Origin: Methanobacteriota archaeon
Lineage (GTDB): Archaea > Thermoplasmatota > DTKX01 > GCA-020343715
Direction of reading: 5' to 3'
Assembly: GCA_030597775.1 (NCBI GenBank)
Contig: JAUVRF010000074.1
Span: forward strand, 1-7,758
Length of the DNA stretch: 7,758 nucleotides
In this document: one piece after another, positions 1 to 6,455 of the stretch
Numbering within the stretch: position 1 is the first letter of the stretch
How the letters are laid out: each line of letters starts with the position of its first letter
The notes under the pieces: generated by a model
Told to the model about the DNA's origin: nothing
The model's input: the letters and a program-made list of their open reading frames with translations, nothing else
The model's database searches: none
Position numbers and translations under genes: made by a program

Positions 1-2
1 CA

Positions 3-938
3 GCACTGGTGGAAGACCACCCGGGCGGGGAGAACACAAGACCACCGGGCGCCCTGGCCGAGCGACTCAACGTGGACAGCGATATAACAAAGATATCGCA
101 CCTCCCAGGCAACATGAACACGGCACTGATGCTGTCGATGGTCGTCCTCGGAGCGGGGGCGTTCTACACGATAACCCTCAAGGATTGGCTCCAGAAGCTC
201 GGGAAGGGCAAGTCACTTACCGACCCCATCTCCATGGAATCCCTGGTTGACCCGCCCACCGATCTTCCCACCCCTCCCACCGGATGGCCTGCCCGATGGG
301 ACAAGATGTCCGTGCCCAACTACGCGGTCGTGGCCGTCGCCGGACTGCTTGTCCTCGCCGGTCTTGTGGGCGGCATCTCCGTCAAGGGTGCCGAGGAATC
401 CTCCACCGACTTCAATCCCACCCGTCGGGACGTGGAGATAGAGATGAGAGACCTTCCCGACGAGGAGACGGTCTTCACCGTTGCAGAGGAGTACATCAAC
501 GAGGGCAGCCTCAAGAACTTCATCTGGCAGCCCGACGGGGTTTGGTTCGTCTACCACATGGAACTGGTCGTGAGGTGGACCGACGAGACCCCCTATCCCC
601 GGCATTCCAATCTCCCCGACACCTTCGAGGGAACCATCAACGCCAGCAACGGCGAGGGCGTTGCGAACCAGGGCTCGAGCAGCTCCAGCACGCTCGTGGG
701 GGAGATGCGGACCTCCATCAAGTTCGACAAGTACATCCTAACCTCTTCGCTCACGGGCGTGATACTGCCACCCGATGTGGTGGAAGGGTCCATCAGCGTG
801 AACATCACATGCCTCGAGGCGGGGGACCAGGTCCCGATCGGAGCGGGCCTCCTGACCTTCAATGACGACGGGAACACCATGTCAGCCGAGCTCATTGTGA
901 GTTACAAACGCCTCGAACAGTCCAGTATGGACCAGTGA
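3..938 (+). CDS. Membrane-anchored surface protein A, unknown function (5' partial)
   Basis: I do not recognise this family. The frame is open to the left edge. A GTG at 9 is possible but has no visible ribosome site, and the codons before the first ATG (114) keep GC-rich third positions, so the gene probably starts outside the window. Numbered from the GTG, there are two hydrophobic helices (about 39-57 and 104-124), separated by a cytoplasmic stretch that is Lys-rich (58-68) and then Pro-rich (81-94). The positive charges after helix 1 suggest its C-terminal end is inside, which puts the C-terminal ~180 residues outside the cell. That ectodomain has sequons N211-A-S and N265-I-T, a run of five serines (223-227) and a beta-rich look. 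It is paralogous to the next gene's product (E-Y-I-N-E-G at 161-166, W190-T-D-E, P203-D-T-F, T249-G, A271-G-D, D287-G-N). The gene is convergent to the archaellum operon, and any functional link is a guess. Confidence 0.72.
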   Translation, partial: ALVEDHPGGENTRPPGALAERLNVDSDITKISHLPGNMNTALMLSMVVLGAGAFYTITLKDWLQKLGKGKSLTDPISMESLVDPPTDLPTPPTGWPARWDKMSVPNYAVVAVAGLLVLAGLVGGISVKGAEESSTDFNPTRRDVEIEMRDLPDEETVFTVAEEYINEGSLKNFIWQPDGVWFVYHMELVVRWTDETPYPRHSNLPDTFEGTINASNGEGVANQGSSSSSTLVGEMRTSIKFDKYILTSSLTGVILPPDVVEGSISVNITCLEAGDQVPIGAGLLTFNDDGNTMSAELIVSYKRLEQSSMDQ

Positions 939-943
939 TCTCT

Positions 944-958
944 GGGGTCTGGCACCCC
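944..958 (+). terminator. Weak hairpin after surface protein A
   Basis: GGGGT at 944-948 pairs perfectly with ACCCC at 954-958 around a 5-nt loop, six bases after the stop codon at 936-938. Only a short, interrupted T-rich stretch follows (around 967-974), so it is a weak terminator candidate. Archaeal termination depends mainly on T-tracts, which are poor here. Confidence 0.25.
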
Positions 959-993
959 CGGCAAATAGTGTTTGGTCGATCGCGCCATACCCC

Positions 994-1007
994 GAAAGGT
1001 TGATAAG
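994..1007 (+). promoter_or_regulatory. Candidate BRE/TATA promoter for surface protein B
   Basis: A purine-rich CGAAA (994-998), resembling a TFB recognition element, sits directly before an AT-leaning TTGATAAG (1000-1007) in otherwise GC-rich DNA. The centre lies about 27 bp before the ATG at 1032. That is the archaeal TATA-to-start distance, so the transcript could be leaderless or nearly so. The TATA match is imperfect. Confidence 0.35.
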
Positions 1008-1031
1008 CAACTTGTACCCTTTCGAGGAATC

Positions 1032-1805
1032 ATGAGCCCCGACGAGACCCCTACTGAACCCCAGATCGATGTCGGAGAGGCCGAGGCCAAGCCCAAGAAG
1101 TCGATGAAGGAGAGGTTCGCCTTCCTCGATAAATCAGGCAAGTCGATGGACAAGGTCCCGGGTGTCAACAAGATCCCAAGGTCTGCGCGGGTGCTCGTTC
1201 TCATAATCGCAGTGGTCCTCATCGTCTCCATCATCGCGATATCCTGGCCCTCGGGCGAGAAGCCTCCAGACCTCCCAGACACTGTGAACGTGGCCAAGCT
1301 TGAGGACTGGTCCTGGACCTCGGGATCGACGCAGGGCGAATTCCTCAACGAGGGGCCCACCCTCACCCAAGCATTGTCCTCCATGGTCGAGGGGAACGGA
1401 ACGATCTTCATCGAGATGGTCGAGGTGACCATCACCTGGCAGGACGAGCCCGACGGCAGCATCGGTCCTCGGCAGAAGGAGAACCAGCCCGACACCTTCC
1501 AATTGGAGATCAACAGCACCATCAACGCATCGGCGATGTCCGAGGAGATGTCCAACACCCACGGTGCCAGCCAGTCGATCTCAGTGTTCGTCGATATCGC
1601 TGACAGCGGTTACAGCTACCTGGTGATCGGCAACACGACGGGCATCAAATTGGGTGATGACGTCACGCCGGGCGAGATCAACATCATCGTCCACATGATA
1701 GTGGCTGGTGACCACACCTCCTCCCCCCAGGTGCTCATCATCAACGATTTCGGGAACGATTACACCATCGAGATCTCCGTCACTGGCAAGGTCATCCCGG
1801 AGTAG
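1032..1805 (+). CDS. Membrane-anchored surface protein B, unknown function, paralogue of A
   Basis: I do not recognise this family. The protein has 257 residues. I chose the ATG at 1032 because GAGG lies five bases upstream and a TATA-like element sits about 27 bp upstream. An in-frame TTG at 972 would add 20 residues but has no such support. Residues 1-52 are hydrophilic and Lys-rich (20-52), one strong transmembrane helix follows (about 53-71), and then there is an ectodomain of about 185 residues, so the topology is N-in, C-out. Motifs shared with the upstream protein are E103-F-L-N-E-G, W136-Q-D-E, P153-D-T-F, T203-G-I-K-L, A225-G-D and D239-F-G-N. Sequons at N122-G-T, N161-S-T, N165-A-S and N201-T-T fit an N-glycosylated surface protein. 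The gap to the previous gene is 93 bp. The gene is convergent with flaJ. It could be a sensor, an S-layer-associated protein or a binding protein, and the sequence does not decide between these. Confidence 0.85.
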   Translation: MSPDETPTEPQIDVGEAEAKPKKSMKERFAFLDKSGKSMDKVPGVNKIPRSARVLVLIIAVVLIVSIIAISWPSGEKPPDLPDTVNVAKLEDWSWTSGSTQGEFLNEGPTLTQALSSMVEGNGTIFIEMVEVTITWQDEPDGSIGPRQKENQPDTFQLEINSTINASAMSEEMSNTHGASQSISVFVDIADSGYSYLVIGNTTGIKLGDDVTPGEINIIVHMIVAGDHTSSPQVLIINDFGNDYTIEISVTGKVIPE

Positions 1806-1819
1806 GGTTCCAAGGAACC
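1806..1819. repeat. Perfect palindrome after surface protein B
   Basis: GGTTCC and GGAACC arms (1806-1811, 1814-1819) flank AA and begin on the base after the TAG stop. In RNA this gives a stem of five to six pairs with a very tight loop. It may mark the 3' end of the plus-strand transcript or act on both converging transcripts. There is no T-tract next to it. Confidence 0.4.
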
Positions 1820-1859
1820 ACGGCAAGAACTACGACCCGGAGCCTGCGGCCTCCTTCAA

Positions 1860-1887
1860 TGGACCCCACTGCATCCGTCCAGGTCCA
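1860..1887. terminator. Inverted repeat at the 3' end of the archaellum operon
   Basis: TGGACC (1860-1865) and GGTCCA (1882-1887) are perfect 6-bp arms with a 16-nt loop, four bases beyond the flaJ stop on the minus strand. Its position in the 85-bp convergent gap suits a transcript end. The short stem and the lack of a T-rich run make this tentative. Confidence 0.25.
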
Positions 1888-1890
1888 CTA

Positions 1891-3573
1891 TCAGAACAAT
1901 CTCACGATGAGGTACTTGGTGATGACGGCCGAGATGGCGATCATCCACATGATGCCCACCAGGTGGGTCAGACCCCCGACCCAGTGACCGCCCCCGATGA
2001 TGCGCGTGATGGCCATCGATACGACAGCATGGAACACCAGCAGGAAGATTATCAGTAGGCTCAGCAGCTGGAGGTCGAAGGTGTTCTGCTGGAGCAGGAG
2101 GATGAATTCGAAGCCCTGTATCGGCTCGACCCCCTTGAACATATCGAAGAACCCCTCGACCAGGAACAGGGCCAGGTAGAGGATGACCGTCATCGCGATG
2201 GCCAGGCCGTACAAGATGCCCGTTATCCTGCCCTGGGTCTGGAACTTCTCGATGCGGAGGCTCAGAAGCCTGGAGAAGTTGGTCGAGATGATGCGGCTTA
2301 TTGCCCTGGGCTCGCCGCCCGCCGAGGTTCCCTCGGAGAACATCTCGGAGAACTTGGATATCAGCTCGGAGTTGGTCTCCGCGCCGAACAGCTGCCACGC
2401 CCGCTGACGGTTGATGCGCATCGCCACCCGCTTGTACAAAGCCCTTATGTTGTCGGTCAGAGGGCCGAAGTCATGGTAGGATAGCTTCTTCAGGGCCAGC
2501 ACCGCCACCTTTCCCGTAGCCTCCTGGGTGGAGCCCAGGGTCCGGATGAACGATGGGAAGTTGTCGTCCTTGCGCTTGATCTCCATCTCCTGGAGGTTGG
2601 CGTAGAGGCCCGGATACGCCAGCGGTGTGATGGTGAAGGCGATGGCCAGGGGTATCGTTATGTGGGGGGCGCCCAGCAGTATCAGGACGCCGAAGAGGAA
2701 GCAAAGCGGGATGCTGATGCCGAGCCGCCTGCGGATCTCCCGGGCCTGAACCGTCTCCAGGGGTCCGTTGTACCAGAGCCGTTCGCCCGGGACCGAGGCC
2801 CACAGGAAGAACAGGAAGCCACCCTCGATGAAGATGAATATGAGGACCGCCAGGGACATGAGGAGGTTGGCATCCTGGCCGGTAATGAGGGGGAAGAGGG
2901 CCACGATCACCATCACGAACATGGCCGATATGACCAGGCTCAGGAACACCTCGTTCATCACGTCCACGTTCCGCAGGCTGCTGTGGTAGTTGGCGGAGTA
3001 CTGGTCCATGAACGCCGTCTGCTCGGCCTGGAAGAACTCGATGGCCGAATCCCCCGCCTCCATGGAGTAGGCGAGGCGATAGAGGAAGTCGGAGAACAGG
3101 TCGGAAGGGGTCTGCTTGGCGATGAACCGACAGGAGGCGGAAAGGCCCACATGCCACTCCTCGGCCAATTTGTAGATCTTCCGGACCTCGTCGGCCAGCT
3201 CCCGGTAGCCCTCCATCTGCGAAAGGAGATGGAGGATGCTCTGTCTCGAGGACTCGCCAGTGCTCAAGGTCCCGATGCGGGTTATGAAGAGGTGCATGTC
3301 CCTGTCGATGGCCAGTCCCTTCCGCTCCCACTCGACCAGGGGCCAGAAGAGGACCAGCACGGCCAGGTACACCGGGACGAACATCAGTATGAGGAATAGC
3401 CATCCACTGATGACCTCAGGGAACAGCCACCATATCACGATGATGGTGAACAGGCCCAGGAAGAAGATCGGAAGCACCCTGGTTATCAGGAATGCCCGGA
3501 AGGACATGTCCAGCTCGCGATAGGCCAGCTCCAGCTTGACCATCCACCCCGAGCTGGCCGTCTCCCCGCTCAT
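1891..3573 (-). CDS. flaJ: Archaellum membrane platform protein FlaJ (ArlJ)
   Basis: FlaJ is the polytopic core of the archaellum basal body. It couples ATP hydrolysis by FlaI to filament assembly and rotation, and it is related to PilC/T2SS-F platform proteins. From the ATG at 3573 it has 560 residues, normal for the family. About nine hydrophobic helices are visible: two near the N-terminus (about 31-50, 57-78), four in the middle (about 210-230, 237-261, 286-304, 306-325) and three at the C-terminus (about 452-474, 501-525, 535-556). Two charged cytoplasmic regions (about 80-208 and 330-450) correspond to the duplicated T2SSF domains that contact FlaI. A GTG at 3582 would add three residues, but it lies inside the ribosome site GAGGTGG, so the ATG is preferred. 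It is the last gene of the operon, ten bases after flaI, and converges on surface protein B. Confidence 0.95.
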   Translation of the reverse strand: MSGETASSGWMVKLELAYRELDMSFRAFLITRVLPIFFLGLFTIIVIWWLFPEVISGWLFLILMFVPVYLAVLVLFWPLVEWERKGLAIDRDMHLFITRIGTLSTGESSRQSILHLLSQMEGYRELADEVRKIYKLAEEWHVGLSASCRFIAKQTPSDLFSDFLYRLAYSMEAGDSAIEFFQAEQTAFMDQYSANYHSSLRNVDVMNEVFLSLVISAMFVMVIVALFPLITGQDANLLMSLAVLIFIFIEGGFLFFLWASVPGERLWYNGPLETVQAREIRRRLGISIPLCFLFGVLILLGAPHITIPLAIAFTITPLAYPGLYANLQEMEIKRKDDNFPSFIRTLGSTQEATGKVAVLALKKLSYHDFGPLTDNIRALYKRVAMRINRQRAWQLFGAETNSELISKFSEMFSEGTSAGGEPRAISRIISTNFSRLLSLRIEKFQTQGRITGILYGLAIAMTVILYLALFLVEGFFDMFKGVEPIQGFEFILLLQQNTFDLQLLSLLIIFLLVFHAVVSMAITRIIGGGHWVGGLTHLVGIMWMIAISAVITKYLIVRLF

Positions 3574-3578
3574 GCGGT

Positions 3579-3586
3579 CCACCTCA
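3579..3586 (-). promoter_or_regulatory. flaJ ribosome binding site overlapping the flaI stop
   Basis: Read on the minus strand this is TGAGGTGG, five bases before the flaJ ATG. The TGA is the flaI stop codon, so termination of flaI places the ribosome on the flaJ site. The arrangement favours the ATG at 3573 over the GTG at 3582. Confidence 0.7.
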
Positions 3587-5254
3587 CGCGGCCTGGAGGG
3601 CCCTCTCCCACCAGTGCCGCTTCTCCTCGATATCCCGGATGGTATTGATCTTCAATTTGTAATACGCACGGAAGAGGCGGTTGACCCTGTCGTACTCAAC
3701 GATGTTCCGGTCGACCATCTCCTTGATGACCCGGGCTCGCATCTCCAGTTCCTTATAGATGTCCCGCTTGTCCTCGAACTTGAGGAACGGGGCGATCTTG
3801 TCCTCCAGGATGTACGAGTTGTTCATGCCCCGGAAGTAATGGGTATCGGTGAAGGGGTCCCATCGGAAGACGGACCTGGTGAGCACGCCGTCCATCTCCT
3901 TGGAGTACCGGAGTATCTCGTCCACCGAGGTCACACGGCGGATCAGCACGCCACCCTCGTACATGATCTGCTGGAACAGTGCCACGTTCAGGTTGTCGAT
4001 GAACCGGATGGGCACGTTGATGGGGTCACCCGTGAACCTCTGGATCAGCTGACGGGTGGAGGGAGCGTGGAACGTGGACATGACGCTGTGGCCCGTCTGC
4101 ATCGCCTGGAACATGTAGTTCCCCTCGACGCCACGGGTCTCGCCCACGATGATGTAGTTGGGCCGACTGCGCAGTGCCGTCCGGACCAGGTCGAACAGCT
4201 CCACCCGGGAGCCCTCGGGTCCCGTGGGCCGTGTGATGAGTCGCTGCCACACGGGCTGGGGTGCGATGACCTCGGGGGTGTCCTCGGCGGAGTAGACCTT
4301 GTGCTCGTGGTTGATGAAGGTCAGGCAAGCGTTCAATGTCGTCGTCTTGCCCGACGCCGTCTCGCCGGAGATGATGATGGACATGCCGTTCTCCATGCAG
4401 AGCCAGAGGTACGCCCCGATCTCCGGGGACATCGTGCCGAACTGGGTGAGCGCTACGAACGTCAGGGGCTCCTCGGTGAACTTCCGGATGGTGAATGACG
4501 AGCCCAGCTTGGAAATGTCCTCGGAGTACACGATGTTCACGCGGGAACCGTCAGGAAGGGCACCGTCGACGATGGGCACCGCGTCGGACACGGGCTTGCC
4601 GATGCGCTCTGCGATGTTCCGGATGTACTCGTGGAGCTCGCATTCGGTGGTGAACCTGATCGAGGTCTCCAGCATGCCGAAGATCTTGTGGATCACGTGG
4701 ATGCGCGACAATCCCACCGAGTGGATGTCCTCGTTGTAGGGGTCGCGCAGGATGGGCTCCAGGATGCCCGACTCGATGAGGTCCCGGACGATGTAGTACT
4801 GGATGGTCTTGTACTCCTCTTGGGTTATCCTCACCCTGTCGGCCTCGAACCTGGAGTACCGCTCCTTCTTGAGCTCCTCGATGGTGGTCACCTTGTTGAG
4901 GATGCGGGTGATTATCTCCTTGAACTCCTCCTCGTCGGCGTATGACTTCTCCATGGGCGCCTCCCGCAGGGCCAGGTCCATGATGCGTCTGTACCGGGCC
5001 TTGAGGTCGGCGTCCATCTGGGGTTCGATGACTATGTAGCGCTTGCCCCTCTCCGGGTCACGGTAGATGTGGAGGAAGATGGGGTCGCCCACGGGGTAGA
5101 GCATGTTGGGGAACTGGTCCACGGCCATGCCCCGGCTCAGGGACATGTAGAACCTGGGCGTCTCGCCATAGGCGGCGGTGAAGCCTTCCACGTACCTGTT
5201 CAGGTGCGGGAACTTCTCCATTGCCGTGTTGAACCCCGACATCTCCTTGGCCAT
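3584..5254 (-). CDS. flaI: Archaellum motor and assembly ATPase FlaI (ArlI)
   Basis: FlaI is a type II/IV secretion superfamily ATPase. Its hexamer on the cytoplasmic side of FlaJ powers both filament assembly and rotation. The 556-residue length is typical. The N-terminal ~265 residues form the variable and linker domains. The C-terminal RecA-like domain holds a Walker A G297-E-T-A-S-G-K-T, an Asp box E324-D-T-P-E, an atypical Walker B N366-Y-I-I-V-G-E-T-R-G with catalytic E372, and a His box around H396 (S-T-F-H-A-P-S-T). The C-terminal tail (about 490-556) is rich in charged residues and helix-like. All catalytic motifs are intact. A GAGGTG ribosome site eight bases before the ATG overlaps the flaH stop. 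PilB or GspE is excluded by the flanking flaH and flaJ and by the absence of a tetracysteine zinc motif. Confidence 0.97.
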   Translation of the reverse strand: MAKEMSGFNTAMEKFPHLNRYVEGFTAAYGETPRFYMSLSRGMAVDQFPNMLYPVGDPIFLHIYRDPERGKRYIVIEPQMDADLKARYRRIMDLALREAPMEKSYADEEEFKEIITRILNKVTTIEELKKERYSRFEADRVRITQEEYKTIQYYIVRDLIESGILEPILRDPYNEDIHSVGLSRIHVIHKIFGMLETSIRFTTECELHEYIRNIAERIGKPVSDAVPIVDGALPDGSRVNIVYSEDISKLGSSFTIRKFTEEPLTFVALTQFGTMSPEIGAYLWLCMENGMSIIISGETASGKTTTLNACLTFINHEHKVYSAEDTPEVIAPQPVWQRLITRPTGPEGSRVELFDLVRTALRSRPNYIIVGETRGVEGNYMFQAMQTGHSVMSTFHAPSTRQLIQRFTGDPINVPIRFIDNLNVALFQQIMYEGGVLIRRVTSVDEILRYSKEMDGVLTRSVFRWDPFTDTHYFRGMNNSYILEDKIAPFLKFEDKRDIYKELEMRARVIKEMVDRNIVEYDRVNRLFRAYYKLKINTIRDIEEKRHWWERALQAA

Positions 5255-5261
5255 CTTTCTT

Positions 5262-5269
5262 GCACCTCA
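5262..5269 (-). promoter_or_regulatory. flaI ribosome binding site overlapping the flaH stop
   Basis: Read on the minus strand this is TGAGGTGC. The TGA ends flaH, and the GAGGTG lies eight bases before the flaI ATG at 5254. It decides the flaI start and suggests coupling of flaH and flaI translation. Confidence 0.65.
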
Positions 5270-5962
5270 TGCTACCGTTGTGATATCGATTATGAACCCG
5301 ATCTTCGGTTCTATTCGGAACCCTATCGCGTCAGTCACGGGCTCGGTCGTCTTCCCGAACCGGTGGACCAGCAAGGTCCTCGTGGTGGCGCCCTCGAAAA
5401 TCGCCTTCTTGATGGTGATGTAGATCTCCGAGTCGCTCTGGAAGGGTGACAGGATGTGCTCGGGTATCTCGTCCTGGTCCATGGTGAGCAGAATGGTCTT
5501 GTTGAGGGCGGTGAGCTTCTTGAAGAACGCCAGCACCTGCAGGCTGCGGGAGCCCTTCAGGTCCTTCTTGGTGAGGGAGGAGAAGGTGTCGATGATGAGG
5601 ATGTCCCGGTCGTACAGCTGCTTGGCCTCCATCAGCTTGTTGAGGAACTCGTCACGGGGCACAGCCTGCCCGATCAGGGGATACACGGGGATGAACAGCA
5701 GGTTCCCGGTCAGGAGGTGGTTCACCACGGGATATTCCAGGGACTTCATCTGATCGATGAAGCCCTTCGTGGTGAGCTCGGTGGAGACATAGGTCACGGT
5801 AACGCCGTTCTTGAGAAAGCCGTAGCACAGCCGCTGCATGATGGCGCTCTTGCCGCCGCCGTACTCGCCCATCACCAGGGCTATCATGCCCTTGGGGAAC
5901 CCTTCCCCGAGGGAGCGGTGAAGACCGTCCCGGTCCAACTCGAACTCGTACAGCTCAGCCAT
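5267..5962 (-). CDS. flaH: Archaellum RecA/KaiC-like ATP-binding protein FlaH (ArlH)
   Basis: FlaH is a KaiC/RecA-fold protein that binds ATP. It forms a ring under FlaI inside the FlaC/D/E cytoplasmic ring and regulates FlaI activity. The 231-residue length is typical. The Walker A is G32-E-Y-G-G-G-K-S at 32-39, and the Walker B is I121-L-I-I-D125 followed by T-F-S-S. The stretch V59-S-T-E-L-T with Q71-M-K-S-L (59-75) matches the conserved region after the first strand pair of FlaH proteins. There is no second KaiC domain, so it is not a circadian-type KaiC. It lies between flaG and flaI with 12-nt gaps on each side. The ATG at 5962 has a GAGGTC site overlapping the flaG stop. Both nucleotide motifs look intact, so ATP binding is expected. 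Confidence 0.95.
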   Translation of the reverse strand: MAELYEFELDRDGLHRSLGEGFPKGMIALVMGEYGGGKSAIMQRLCYGFLKNGVTVTYVSTELTTKGFIDQMKSLEYPVVNHLLTGNLLFIPVYPLIGQAVPRDEFLNKLMEAKQLYDRDILIIDTFSSLTKKDLKGSRSLQVLAFFKKLTALNKTILLTMDQDEIPEHILSPFQSDSEIYITIKKAIFEGATTRTLLVHRFGKTTEPVTDAIGFRIEPKIGFIIDITTVA

Positions 5963-5969
5963 AATCGAT

Positions 5970-5977
5970 CGACCTCA
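5970..5977 (-). promoter_or_regulatory. flaH ribosome binding site overlapping the flaG stop
   Basis: Read on the minus strand this is TGAGGTCG. The TGA ends flaG, and the GAGGT core lies ten bases before the flaH ATG at 5962. The design matches the next two junctions downstream. Confidence 0.6.
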
Positions 5978-6433
5978 CGGCAGGCTCCCGATGCGGAACT
6001 CCTTGGTGTCGGCGGCACCGTAACTGGTGATGACCTTGATGAAGTGGTCGGAGTCCGCGGCGAAATAGCAGTCCTTGACGGTGAAGACCACCGTCACGCC
6101 AGGCGTCCAATCCGAGCCCCCACCCACGATCCTCGTGGTGTAGTTGTGGTCTATGCCATCGACGAGCATGAGGGTCTGGTTCTCGAAAAGGACCTCAGCG
6201 CCTGTGTTCTTGACGTATATGTCCAGTTCCTTGGAGGTGTTGTTGTAGGGCATCGCAACCAGGTCGTTGATGATCTCGACGCGGGAACGGATGGACTTGG
6301 ATTCCGCGATGCCCCTGGCCTCCATCGCATCGTTGAGGTCGTTGATGATGTAGGTGAAGGACCCGACGAGGACGACAGCGAGCATCGTAGCCGCTATGAA
6401 GAATATCAAATGCGTCGCGCTGGTCGCAGCCAT
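5975..6433 (-). CDS. flaG: Archaellum stator protein FlaG (ArlG)
   Basis: FlaG forms a filament-like or oligomeric stator part. With FlaF it connects the rotating motor to the S-layer on the outside of the membrane. The 152-residue protein starts M-A-A-T-S-A-T-H-L-I, like other FlaG proteins, has one transmembrane helix at about 9-31, a short helical segment, and an ectodomain with beta-strand character (about 50-152). Sequons N64-N-T, N65-T-S, N85-Q-T and N97-Y-T fit a glycosylated exterior. The ectodomain lines up with that of the neighbouring FlaF: R-V-x-I-I-N at 51-56, K-N-T-G at 75-78, and R-x-V-G-G at 101-105. The ATG at 6433 has a GGAGGG site seven bases upstream. The flaF-flaG gap is 22 nt. 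Assignment as FlaG rather than FlaF rests on the N-terminal pattern and on the usual F-G-H order. Confidence 0.88.
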   Translation of the reverse strand: MAATSATHLIFFIAATMLAVVLVGSFTYIINDLNDAMEARGIAESKSIRSRVEIINDLVAMPYNNTSKELDIYVKNTGAEVLFENQTLMLVDGIDHNYTTRIVGGGSDWTPGVTVVFTVKDCYFAADSDHFIKVITSYGAADTKEFRIGSLP

Positions 6434-6440
6434 TGCCTTT

Positions 6441-6446
6441 CCCTCC
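6441..6446 (-). promoter_or_regulatory. flaG ribosome binding site
   Basis: GGAGGG on the minus strand, seven bases before the flaG ATG at 6433. Unlike the three later junctions it does not overlap the preceding stop codon, so flaG could initiate independently. Confidence 0.6.
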
Positions 6447-6455
6447 GATGGTCCA

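Noticed and set aside
972..1031. TTG start for protein B at 972
   Set aside because: There is no ribosome site before it, and the putative TATA element would lie inside the coding region. The ATG at 1032 has better signals.
3..1805. Proteins A and B as extra FlaF/FlaG-type stator proteins
   Set aside because: They share a single-helix-plus-ectodomain layout and sequons, but I find no motif match to the R-V-x-I-I-N or R-V-V-G-G patterns of FlaF and FlaG, so homology is not supported.
2471..3403. A 310-codon minus-strand frame inside flaJ
   Set aside because: It is an out-of-frame reading of flaJ, rich in Pro, Arg, Gly and His, without any membrane segment or motif.
3536..4498. A 320-codon plus-strand open frame opposite the flaJ start and flaI
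   Set aside because: It overlaps FlaI Walker motifs on the other strand and crosses a gene boundary. Its composition is that of a shadow frame.
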